Shown here one piece after another: positions 28,923 through 36,930 of a stretch of 64,000 nucleotides of DNA (position 1 is the first letter of the stretch; each line of letters opens with the position of its first letter). Where the stretch lies: positions 186,001-250,000 of the forward strand of contig NZ_JAQYUS010000004.1 in assembly GCF_030686865.1 (NCBI RefSeq). The letters run 5' to 3'. Source of the DNA: Kaistella sp. SH40-3 (GTDB lineage: Bacteria; Bacteroidota; Bacteroidia; Flavobacteriales; Weeksellaceae). The notes under the pieces were generated by a model. It ran no database searches. It worked only from the letters and a program-made list of their open reading frames with translations, and was not told where the DNA came from. A program made the translations under genes and the position numbers.

Positions 28923-30338
28923 ATGAAAATCAATCTTACCAATACCTCATCAATCGAAACAACTCAAAAGTTTACTTTTTTTACCGAAGAAAACTGGCAA
29001 ACAGAAAAAGCAAACTTCAGCCAAAATTTCGACGGTTTATTTTCGGCAAAGAAAGACGAAACTTTTATCCTCCTAGAAAATGGCACCGTTCATTTTTTAA
29101 TCGGCTTAGGAGCAAATCCCAAAAATTTCAGTATTCAGTCAAGTGCGGAAAAATTCTCTTACGATTGTAGAAAAAAAATAAAATCAGAAAGCACTTTTAT
29201 CAATACCGAAAACTTTAATACTGATCATATTGAAAGTTTAGTAAAAGGTTTGTTTTTAGGAACTTATGAATATCCGTTCAAAAGCGAACATCCTCTATTT
29301 AAACCTGGTTTTCAGTTACAAATTAATTCTTTTTCAGAGGAAGATTTAAAAGAATTACAACTCAAAACTTTCGCGATTTGCGAAGGACAATTTGCCTGCA
29401 TGGAATGGCTCAACAAACCTCAAAATTTCAAAAAAGTTCCGCATATTTCTGGATTTTTAAATGAGATTTCAGAGAAATATAATTTAAAACAAACGGTGTT
29501 CGATCGCAAAAAATCGGAGGAATTAGGATTAGGCGCTTTCCTTTCTGTAAATCAGGGAAGTTCGCAAGAAGCAGCATTCACCATTTTAGAATATCATTCT
29601 GAACACCCAAATGCAAAAACGGTAGGATTGGTGGGAAAATGCGTCCTTTTCGATACGGGTGGAATTTCAATTAAAGGTTCAGAAAACCTTCATTATATGA
29701 AATCAGACATGGGCGGTGCAACTGCGATAATGGGAACTTTAATTGCTGCAGCGACTTTACAACTTACCGTAAATTTAGTGGTGATTTTACCGATTACTGA
29801 TAATGCGGTTTCAAATACTTCTTACATTCCAAGCGATGTTGTTACCGCTTATAATGGGAAAACAATCGAAGTTCTAGACACCGATGCTGAAGGAAGAATG
29901 ACTCTTGCCGACGGACTCTCCTATCTCGCAAAAAATTATAAAACCGATGCTTTAATCGATCTGGCAACTTTAACAGGAAGTGCCGTGAGAATGTTCGGTT
30001 CTACTTGTGCAGCATATTTTTCAAACAACAATGATTTGAAAAAATCTTTAGAACAATCTGCAGATGAAACCAACCAAAGATTATGGAATCTTCCACTTTG
30101 GGATATTTGGAAAGACGACTTCAAATCAGATGTTGCAGATTTCAAAAATATATCATCTAAACCTTTCGGAGATTGTATCGTTGCTGGTAAATTTCTGGAG
30201 CAATTTATTATGGAACATCCGAACTGGGCACATCTTGATATTGCGGGAGTTGCGTTTGGAAATGTGCGGTATATGAAAGAAAAAGGAGCAACTGGTTATG
30301 GTATGCAGTTATTGCTTGACTTTTTACAAAAATATTAA
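28923..30338 (+). CDS. Leucyl aminopeptidase family protein (M17)
   Basis: A 471-residue cytosolic M17 metallo-aminopeptidase that removes N-terminal residues from peptides. The metal and catalytic signatures are intact: VGLVGKCVLFDTGGISIKG, then HYMKSDMGGATAIMGT, and the diagnostic NTDAEGR-type block reading LDTDAEGRMTLADGL. The N-terminal domain is divergent, as usual in M17. Strand and spacing do not tie it to the ligase cluster that starts 144 bases further on, although a peptidase next to a peptide-forming cluster is suggestive. Confidence 0.9.
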   Translation: MKINLTNTSSIETTQKFTFFTEENWQTEKANFSQNFDGLFSAKKDETFILLENGTVHFLIGLGANPKNFSIQSSAEKFSYDCRKKIKSESTFINTENFNTDHIESLVKGLFLGTYEYPFKSEHPLFKPGFQLQINSFSEEDLKELQLKTFAICEGQFACMEWLNKPQNFKKVPHISGFLNEISEKYNLKQTVFDRKKSEELGLGAFLSVNQGSSQEAAFTILEYHSEHPNAKTVGLVGKCVLFDTGGISIKGSENLHYMKSDMGGATAIMGTLIAAATLQLTVNLVVILPITDNAVSNTSYIPSDVVTAYNGKTIEVLDTDAEGRMTLADGLSYLAKNYKTDALIDLATLTGSAVRMFGSTCAAYFSNNNDLKKSLEQSADETNQRLWNLPLWDIWKDDFKSDVADFKNISSKPFGDCIVAGKFLEQFIMEHPNWAHLDIAGVAFGNVRYMKEKGATGYGMQLLLDFLQKY

Positions 30339-30445
30339 CAAATAATTAGCATATTAGAAATTTTCTCTGTATAATTGAAATAGGATTCTCAAATATTGAA
30401 CATTAGTTAATAATTGGTATTAATTACTTAATAAAAAAGTGTTTA

Positions 30446-30453
30446 TATTTTTG
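30446..30453 (+). promoter_or_regulatory. -7 promoter element of the ATP-grasp ligase cluster
   Basis: TATTTTTG, 29 bases before the first ATG of the cluster. No good -33 box at 17-23 bases. Confidence 0.5.
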
Positions 30454-30482
30454 ATAATTCAATAATTATTAAATTTCATTAT

Positions 30483-31694
30483 ATGAAGGAGAAAACAATC
30501 GTTTGTATTTCCTGCTATTATAAAGGCTATGATTTTATGGATGAGATGAAAAAGCTCGGCAATAAAATCATCCTGATTGCATCTGAAAGCACGAAAGAAA
30601 AAAACTGGCCCTGGCATGCAATCGATGAGGTTTACTATATGTCAGAAATTGAACCATCCGTCTGGAATCTGGACCATTTGGTTCAGGGATTTTCTCATTT
30701 AATGAAAAGTACAAAGATTGATGTCGTTATTGCATTAGATGATTATGATGTGGAAAAAGCGGCTCTAATCCGCGAATCTTTTCGGATTCCAGGAATGGGA
30801 CAAACAACGCAACGTTACTTTCGCGATAAACTGGCCATGCGGCAAATGGCCAAAGATTCTGAAATTGATGTTCCCGAATTCTGCTCTATTTTTAATGATG
30901 AAACCATCGACGAATTTGTAGAAATGGTATCGCCACCTTGGGTTTTGAAACCTCGGTCGGAAGCATCTGCAACGGGAATTATTAAAATTAAATCGAAAGA
31001 CGAACTGATAACTGCAATTTCTAATTTAGGAGAAAAGAGACACCATTTCCTTTTAGAAAGTTTTAAACCAGGCGATGTTTTCCACGTTGATAGTTTAGTT
31101 TATAACAGTGAAATCGTTTTCGTTTCGGCATCACAATATCTTTCTCCACCAATGGAAGTTTCCCATGATGGTGGAATTTTTCGGTCTAAAACCTTAGGAA
31201 AAAACGCTCCTGAATTTAAAGCATTACAAATTGTAAATCAAAAAGTTTTAAAAAGTTTCGGTTTAAAAAATGGCGCAACACACACTGAATTCATTCGCGG
31301 AAAAGAAGACGGAAAATGGTATTTCCTGGAGACCTCTTCCCGAGTTGGCGGTGCACATATTCCCGATTTGGTCGAAGCTTCAACTGGGATTAATCTTTGG
31401 CGGGAATGGGCAAGAATCGAAAATGCCTGGCTCAAAAATACGCCTTACCAATTAGCAAAACCAAAAGAACTTTTTGGTGGATTAATCATTTGTTTATCCA
31501 GAGATAAACACCCTGATTTTAAGGAATTCGAACAACCTGAAGTTTATAAATTTTTACAGATGGATTACCATGTAGGATTGGTCTATCAATCGAATGATGG
31601 CGATAGAATTCAAGAACTTTTAGAGGAAGCCGCTTTAAAAATATATGACCATCACATCAGCATCATGCCACCCAAAAGTAAACCTACTTCCTAA
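30483..31694 (+). CDS. ATP-grasp ligase (cluster gene 1)
   Basis: A 403-residue ATP-grasp enzyme that would form a C-N bond through an acyl phosphate, as in amino-acid ligases. An N-terminal Rossmann-like domain (1-110) is followed by the ATP-grasp fold. K156 (WVLKPRSEA) is the ATP-binding lysine, and E269 (HTEFIRG), E283 and R287 (FLETSSRVGG) match the magnesium and phosphate ligands. A C-terminal tail of about 60 residues, ending PPKSKPTS, follows the fold. It opens a six-gene block. Substrates cannot be read from sequence; it resembles carnosine-synthase and dipeptide-ligase-type ATP-grasps more than RimK. Confidence 0.82.
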   Translation: MKEKTIVCISCYYKGYDFMDEMKKLGNKIILIASESTKEKNWPWHAIDEVYYMSEIEPSVWNLDHLVQGFSHLMKSTKIDVVIALDDYDVEKAALIRESFRIPGMGQTTQRYFRDKLAMRQMAKDSEIDVPEFCSIFNDETIDEFVEMVSPPWVLKPRSEASATGIIKIKSKDELITAISNLGEKRHHFLLESFKPGDVFHVDSLVYNSEIVFVSASQYLSPPMEVSHDGGIFRSKTLGKNAPEFKALQIVNQKVLKSFGLKNGATHTEFIRGKEDGKWYFLETSSRVGGAHIPDLVEASTGINLWREWARIENAWLKNTPYQLAKPKELFGGLIICLSRDKHPDFKEFEQPEVYKFLQMDYHVGLVYQSNDGDRIQELLEEAALKIYDHHISIMPPKSKPTS

Positions 31695-31747
31695 CTCAAC
31701 GAAAGACCATTCATGAAAATTTCATCCTCTAAAATCTACAATTAATT

Positions 31748-32461
31748 ATGGCGAGAATTGAGCATACCGATTATTATTCACATATTTTAGGAATAAGTTT
31801 AAAACTAGAAGTTACAGGACATTACGGTCATCCGATTATTATGTTTCCTACTTCGCAAGGACAATATACCCAAAATAACGATTTTAAACTGAACGAAAGT
31901 ATCAGTCATTTTGTCGATTCAGGAAAAGTTAAATTGTATAATATAGAAACCATTGATAATGTTAGTTTTTATGATAAGAATATTTCACCAGCAGAAAGAA
32001 TTAGCAATTATGAACTGTATGTACAATTCCTGATTCAGGAGTTTATCCCTTATATTCAAAGTTTACATTCTGTACATCGTGTGGCGGTTGCCGGAGCAAG
32101 TTTTGGAGGTTATCACGCTTCTAATTTCGCCTTCCGTTTTCCAGATGTGGTATCTCACTTATTCTGTCTTTCCGGTGCTTTTTCAATCAGAAATTTTATG
32201 GATGGATTTAGCAACGATCAGGTTTATTTCAATTGTCCGAGAGAGTTTGTGAAAAATGATGAAGCATTTAAATTCAAACATATGCACATTGTTTTAAGTA
32301 CTTCTGATCAGGATATCTGTTTGGATCAAACGCGGGAAATGGCGGGAATATTAGGTTCAAAAGGAATCAATCACTGGTATGATGAACAAAAATGGATCAA
32401 CCATGACTGGCCACTTTGGCGAATGGTTTTCCCAATCTTTATTAGTCGATTTTTTTCTTAA
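31748..32461 (+). CDS. Esterase, alpha/beta-hydrolase fold (cluster gene 2)
   Basis: A 237-residue cytosolic alpha/beta hydrolase of the putative-esterase (D/YpfH-like) type. The nucleophile elbow GASFGGYHA places serine at 118; a catalytic aspartate fits STSDQDICLDQ and the histidine fits INHDWPLW near the C-terminus. There is no signal peptide. It sits between two ATP-grasp genes, 53 and 57 bases from each, so it probably removes or transfers an acyl group in the same pathway. What ester or thioester it acts on is unknown. Confidence 0.8.
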   Translation: MARIEHTDYYSHILGISLKLEVTGHYGHPIIMFPTSQGQYTQNNDFKLNESISHFVDSGKVKLYNIETIDNVSFYDKNISPAERISNYELYVQFLIQEFIPYIQSLHSVHRVAVAGASFGGYHASNFAFRFPDVVSHLFCLSGAFSIRNFMDGFSNDQVYFNCPREFVKNDEAFKFKHMHIVLSTSDQDICLDQTREMAGILGSKGINHWYDEQKWINHDWPLWRMVFPIFISRFFS

Positions 32462-32518
32462 TTTTAATAATTACAAAATTTATTATAACCAACATTAATT
32501 AAAAAAAATAAAAATATT

Positions 32519-33472
32519 ATGGCAAAGAAAGTAGGAATTTTATTCGGTATGGAAGATACTTTTCCGTGGGCTTTTATCGATAAAGTAAATGAACTGGGTA
32601 AAGGAGAAATCATTGCTGAGCCCGTAATGATTGATAAACTGGAACAAGGTGGTGATTATGGTTACGCCGTGATTATCGACCGTATTTCGCAAGATGTCCC
32701 TTTTTACCGTGCCTATTTAAAAAATGCTGCATTAAGCGGAACTTATGTTATTAACAATCCATTTTGGTGGAGCGCAGATGAAAAGTTTTTTAATAATGCA
32801 TTGATGCTACAATTGGGAATTCCACTTCCTAAAACGGTTTTACTTCCTTCAAACGACCGACCGACCAACACGACAGAAACTTCTTTTAGAAATTTAAAAT
32901 TCCCGCATGACTGGGATTATATTTTCAATTACATCGGTTTCCCGGCTTATATGAAACCACATGATGGTGGAGGTTGGCGAAATGTTTACCGCGTTGAGGA
33001 TGCCGAAGATATGTGGACCAAACTGGGAGAAACAGGACAGTTGGTGATGATGCTTCAGGAAGAAATTTTCTTTGAGGATTACTATCGTGTTTATTGTTTA
33101 GGTAAAAAGTACGTTCATATTATGCCATATGAACCAAGAAATGAACACCATCTAAGATATGCCACGACTCACAAAACAGAAGGAAAAGCACGTGAACAAT
33201 TATTGAAAACGATTCACGACTATACTATTAAAATGAATGAAGCGCTAGGTTATGATTTTAATACCGTAGAATTTGCGGTAAAAGACGGAATTCCGTATGC
33301 CATCGATTTCTGTAATCCTGCACCTGATGCGGATCGAAATTCGGTAGGTGAAGAAAACTTTGCGTGGATTGTAGAACACTCCGCAAAACTTGCTATTGAA
33401 AAAGCAAAAGAATATGTTCCTGGAAAACCAAATATTTCTTGGGGGAAATTTGTGAAAGATTCTATTAAATAA
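32519..33472 (+). CDS. ATP-grasp ligase, RimK-like (cluster gene 3)
   Basis: A 317-residue single ATP-grasp protein. The nucleotide lysine fits K146 in AYMKPHDGGGW, the loop LQEEIFFEDYYRVYCLG covers the adenine and ribose contact region, and E251 (NTVEFAV), D263 and N266 (AIDFCNPAPDAD) fit the metal-binding pattern. It is distinct from cluster gene 1 (no visible alignment outside these motifs), so two separate ligation steps are expected. It is followed by a 13-bp hairpin before the GCS2 gene. Confidence 0.8.
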   Translation: MAKKVGILFGMEDTFPWAFIDKVNELGKGEIIAEPVMIDKLEQGGDYGYAVIIDRISQDVPFYRAYLKNAALSGTYVINNPFWWSADEKFFNNALMLQLGIPLPKTVLLPSNDRPTNTTETSFRNLKFPHDWDYIFNYIGFPAYMKPHDGGGWRNVYRVEDAEDMWTKLGETGQLVMMLQEEIFFEDYYRVYCLGKKYVHIMPYEPRNEHHLRYATTHKTEGKAREQLLKTIHDYTIKMNEALGYDFNTVEFAVKDGIPYAIDFCNPAPDADRNSVGEENFAWIVEHSAKLAIEKAKEYVPGKPNISWGKFVKDSIK

Positions 33473-33488
33473 ACTCTTATTCAAAGGA

Positions 33489-33525
33489 TAAATAGTGCAA
33501 TTGCACATATTGATTGCACTATTTA
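33489..33525 (+). promoter_or_regulatory. 13-bp hairpin inside the ligase cluster
   Basis: Arms TAAATAGTGCAAT (33489-33501) and ATTGCACTATTTA (33513-33525), perfectly paired, 11-base loop. The following T run is short, so it may attenuate rather than fully stop transcription before the GCS2 gene. Confidence 0.5.
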
Positions 33526-33562
33526 AATTTTGAAAATATTATAATTCTAAAAAAAACACAAG

Positions 33563-34669
33563 ATGCATAGGTTCACAATAGGCGTTGAAGAAGAATATCA
33601 AATTATTGATGCAGAAAGCCGCGATTTAGTTTCTCATGTTTCTAAAATAATTGAAGGAGGAAAAGCAACTTTAAAAGAAAATTTAAAGCACGAAATGCAC
33701 GAATCCGTTATTGAAATGGAAACGGGTATTTGCCAGAATATTTCAGGAATCAGAGCAGAATTAACTGATCTGCGAAAAAGATTAATTAAAGTTGCCCATG
33801 AAAATAATCTCCGGGTTTCAGGTGGTGGCACGCATCCTTTCTCTCACTGGAAAAATAATCAGATTACAAAAGATGACCGTTACGATAAAATCGTGAGTGA
33901 TTTGGGAGATGTTGCGCGGTCTAATTTAATTTTTGGACTTCATGTTCATATCGGTATTCCGAATCGGGAAGAAGGAATTCGGATTCAGAATGTCATGCGT
34001 TATTTTCTTCCGCATATTTATGCACTTTCGACCAATTCTCCGTTTTGGGTCGGTAGTAAAACAGGATTCAAATCTTATCGTCACGAAATATTTGCGAAAT
34101 TTCCGAGAACGGGTATTCCGAGTTATTTTAATTCGGTCGCTGAGTTTGATGCGTATATTGATTTAATGATTAAAACGGGAACCATTGATAATGCCAAGAA
34201 AATTTGGTGGGATCTTCGCGTGCATCCCTTCTATCCTACTATTGAATTTCGTATTTGCGATATGCCTTTAAGAACCGATGAAACCGTTTGTCTGGCTGCT
34301 ATTATGCAATGTTTGGTTGCTAAAATTTATAAACTTCATCAGCAAAATATGAGTTTCAGAAGTTATAGAAGATTAATGTTAAATGAAAATAAATGGCGTG
34401 CCTCTAAAGATGGTATTCACTCTCATTTAATAGATTTTGGAAAAGAAACCAGTGTACCTTTTGTAGATTTATTAAAGGAATTATTAGAGTTTATCGACGA
34501 TGTTGTTGATGATTTAGATTGCAGAAAAGAAGTTGAATACGCCTGGGAAATCATGAAAAATGGAACCGGCGCCGATCGACAGTTAAAAATATATGAAGAA
34601 ACTGGTGATCTTAAAGCAGTGGTCGATTACATGATTGCTGAAACCGAATTTGGAATTACTTACGAATAA
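33563..34669 (+). CDS. Carboxylate-amine ligase, GCS2/YbdK type (cluster gene 4)
   Basis: A 368-residue member of the glutamine-synthetase-fold GCS2 family, to which YbdK and EgtA glutamate-cysteine ligases belong. It has the N-terminal FTIGVEEEYQIID, then HEMHESVIEMETGI, SGGGTHPFSHW, the metal ligands in FGLHVHIGI, and the C-terminal WWDLRVHPFYPTIEFRICD, all standard positions for ATP and magnesium binding. It would couple a carboxylate, often glutamate gamma-carboxyl, to an amine. True glutathione-forming partner gshB is not next to it. Confidence 0.88.
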   Translation: MHRFTIGVEEEYQIIDAESRDLVSHVSKIIEGGKATLKENLKHEMHESVIEMETGICQNISGIRAELTDLRKRLIKVAHENNLRVSGGGTHPFSHWKNNQITKDDRYDKIVSDLGDVARSNLIFGLHVHIGIPNREEGIRIQNVMRYFLPHIYALSTNSPFWVGSKTGFKSYRHEIFAKFPRTGIPSYFNSVAEFDAYIDLMIKTGTIDNAKKIWWDLRVHPFYPTIEFRICDMPLRTDETVCLAAIMQCLVAKIYKLHQQNMSFRSYRRLMLNENKWRASKDGIHSHLIDFGKETSVPFVDLLKELLEFIDDVVDDLDCRKEVEYAWEIMKNGTGADRQLKIYEETGDLKAVVDYMIAETEFGITYE

Positions 34670-34681
34670 ATCAAATTATTG

Positions 34682-34689
34682 TAAATTTG
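34682..34689 (+). promoter_or_regulatory. Possible internal -7 element before the amidotransferase gene
   Basis: TAAATTTG, 17 bases before the ATG of cluster gene 5. It would allow partial independent expression. No -33 match. Confidence 0.4.
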
Positions 34690-34706
34690 ACCCGTAATAA
34701 ATTAGA

Positions 34707-35537
34707 ATGAAAAACATAAAAATTGCCTTGCTTGATATGAATAACAACCATGTTAATCAGGGTATGCGCAATATTAAAGAGATTTCACAAACATTTAAGG
34801 AACATTCAGATGAAGATGTTTCCATCACGGTGTTTGATGTAAGATTTAAAGATGAGATGCCTGATTTTCAGGAATTTGATATATTCATTTCTTCTGGCGG
34901 TCCGGGAACTCCTCATAAAGAAGGTTATGCTTGGGAACAAAGATTCGATGATTTTTTAGATGGTCTTTGGGAACATAACAAACATTCTGAGCAGAAAAAA
35001 TTTGCTTTTTTAATTTGTCATTCATTTCAAGTCGCCTCTATTCACTGGAACTTAGGAAATATCTGTAAAAGAAAATCCTACTCTTTTGGAGTAATGCCTA
35101 TACATAAAACTGCAGAAGGCAAAGATGATTTTTTATTAAAGAATCTACCGGAACCTTTCTATGCAGTTGATTCCAGAGCATATCAATTTATTGAACCTAA
35201 TTATGAAAGGCTGAATGAAATGGGAATGAAAGTCGTGGCTTTAGAAAAAGTTCGTCCGCATATTCATTTGGAGCGCGCGGTGATGGCGATTCGCTTTTCA
35301 GACGAAATCTTTGGAACACAATTTCACCCGGAAGCTGATTCAAAAGGAATGCTCGAAAATCTAAAAATTGATAAAAATCGATTAGCGATGATTGAAAATT
35401 ACGGCGTAGAGAAATACCTTGAAACCGTTGATAGAATGGATGATCCAGATAAAATAGTATTAACACAATCTCAGATTTTACCGAGGTTTTTACAATATGC
35501 AACAGAACAAGTCATGAAGAGTTTGATGATGGCGTAA
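34707..35537 (+). CDS. Class I glutamine amidotransferase (cluster gene 5)
   Basis: A 276-residue type 1 GATase-like protein. The oxyanion strand ISSGGPGTPHKEG, nucleophile C104 (LICHSFQ), H207 and E209 (TQFHPEAD) give a complete Cys-His-Glu triad. The usual elbow G-x-C-x-G reads L-I-C-H-S here, without either glycine, so the pocket may be altered. It may supply ammonia to a cluster ligase or hydrolyse a gamma-glutamyl bond as PuuD-type members do. A terminator follows, ending the main cluster transcript. Confidence 0.82.
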   Translation: MKNIKIALLDMNNNHVNQGMRNIKEISQTFKEHSDEDVSITVFDVRFKDEMPDFQEFDIFISSGGPGTPHKEGYAWEQRFDDFLDGLWEHNKHSEQKKFAFLICHSFQVASIHWNLGNICKRKSYSFGVMPIHKTAEGKDDFLLKNLPEPFYAVDSRAYQFIEPNYERLNEMGMKVVALEKVRPHIHLERAVMAIRFSDEIFGTQFHPEADSKGMLENLKIDKNRLAMIENYGVEKYLETVDRMDDPDKIVLTQSQILPRFLQYATEQVMKSLMMA

Positions 35538-35592
35538 TTGATTTCTTATCTTTTTAATGAATCAAAAGAAATTCTCAACAACACTAAAAATG

Positions 35593-35617
35593 CTAACTAT
35601 TCATTAGTTAGTTTTTT
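35593..35617 (+). terminator. Intrinsic terminator after the amidotransferase gene
   Basis: Perfect 7-bp stem CTAACTA/TAGTTAG, 5-base loop, six T. It separates cluster genes 1-5 from the gene at 35720. Confidence 0.8.
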
Positions 35618-35719
35618 ATTGAAAATTCAATCGACTTGCAATAAAACTATTCTAAGATAATTAAGATATATCTCTTTTCAAAAGAAGATTTTTACGATTG
35701 ATTTAAAAAAAAGAATTTC

Positions 35720-36904
35720 ATGATACCAAAATACAGACAACAATTCAACCAGGAATATACGACCGAAAAATACAATGCTTTAAAAGATGAACTTGCAAAA
35801 AGAGCAGGAACAGAAGCGCTTTTCCGGGTTTCAGAAAGTCCTATTTTTTTAACGAAAGACTTTAAAAATAAAATCGATGATGCTTGTAACAGCATTATTT
35901 CTCAGATCAAAAAAATGTCTCCCGAGGAATTAGATCAAGCGGTGCCTGATAATTGTAGGGTTCCGAATGATCATCACAAACCTCATTTTTTAGCCATTGA
36001 TTTTGGGATTTGTAAAAACCAGGAAACAGGAGAAATCGAACCTCAATTAATTGAACTTCAAGCATTCCCCACGCTTTATGCTTTTCAGGAAGAATATGAA
36101 GAAGTAGTTTCTGAGCTCTTTCCTTTTTTAAAGGATTTAAGAACTTCACTTCCGAAACCTGAATATATTCAATATTTAAAAGAAGTAATTGTTGCAGATG
36201 AAAATCCAGAGAATGTAGTCTTGATGGAAATTTTTCCGGAGAAACAAAAAACCAGTATTGATTTTGCTTTAACAGAAAAGTATTTGGGAATTAAAACAGT
36301 TTGTTTAACCAAAGTAAAGAAAAAAGGCAAGAAACTTTTCTATGAAAATGATGGAAGATTAATTCCTATTCACCGAATATACAACCGGGTTATTTTTGAT
36401 GAACTGGATCATATTCCCAATCTGAAAACAGAATTTGATTTTCGCGAAGAAGTTGATGTTACTTGGGTTACGCACCCGAATTGGTTTTTCAAAGTATCCA
36501 AATATATCTTGCCAAAATTAGAACATGCTTATGTTCCAAAAAGTTATTTTCTCTCTGAATTTCCAGCTTCTGAAAAATTAGAAAATTTTGTATTAAAACC
36601 ATTATTTTCATTCGCGGGAAGTGGCGTAAATCTTGATCCTACTCCATCAGATATTGAGGCTATTTCAGACAAAGAAAACTTCATTATGCAAAGAAAGGTT
36701 TTCTACGAACCATTGTTTGAAGACATTAACGGTGAATTTTCTAAATCAGAAATCCGTATGCTTTACCTTTGGAAAGAAAACGAAGAAAATCCTTTGTTAA
36801 TGGATAATTTAGCGAGAATGACTAAGGTCGCAATGGCTAACGTAGACTTTAATAAAAAAGATGCCATCTGGATCGGAAGTTCCCTTGCCTTTTTTGAAAA
36901 ATAA
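35720..36904 (+). CDS. Possible circularly permuted ATP-grasp protein (cluster gene 6)
   Basis: A 394-residue cytosolic protein that I do not recognise as a named family. D94 and E112 (FLAIDFG, PQLIELQAFP) and IHRIYNRVIFDELD (218-231) precede a nucleotide-binding-like lysine, K293, in VLKPLFSFAGSGV. That order, acidic motif first and lysine motif later, matches glutathionylspermidine-synthase-type and other circularly permuted ATP-grasp enzymes. It is transcribed in the cluster direction but after a terminator, so it has its own promoter or relies on read-through; a weak -7-like TACGATTG lies near 35693. The assignment is inference from motif order only. Confidence 0.55.
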   Translation: MIPKYRQQFNQEYTTEKYNALKDELAKRAGTEALFRVSESPIFLTKDFKNKIDDACNSIISQIKKMSPEELDQAVPDNCRVPNDHHKPHFLAIDFGICKNQETGEIEPQLIELQAFPTLYAFQEEYEEVVSELFPFLKDLRTSLPKPEYIQYLKEVIVADENPENVVLMEIFPEKQKTSIDFALTEKYLGIKTVCLTKVKKKGKKLFYENDGRLIPIHRIYNRVIFDELDHIPNLKTEFDFREEVDVTWVTHPNWFFKVSKYILPKLEHAYVPKSYFLSEFPASEKLENFVLKPLFSFAGSGVNLDPTPSDIEAISDKENFIMQRKVFYEPLFEDINGEFSKSEIRMLYLWKENEENPLLMDNLARMTKVAMANVDFNKKDAIWIGSSLAFFEK

Positions 36905-36930
36905 AGGGAACTATACCAGATTGATGTTCA

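Noticed and set aside
33563-34669. Glutamate-cysteine ligase of glutathione synthesis (gshA-type)
   Set aside because: No gshB is adjacent, and the surrounding ligases and amidotransferase point to a different product; only the broader GCS2 call is kept.
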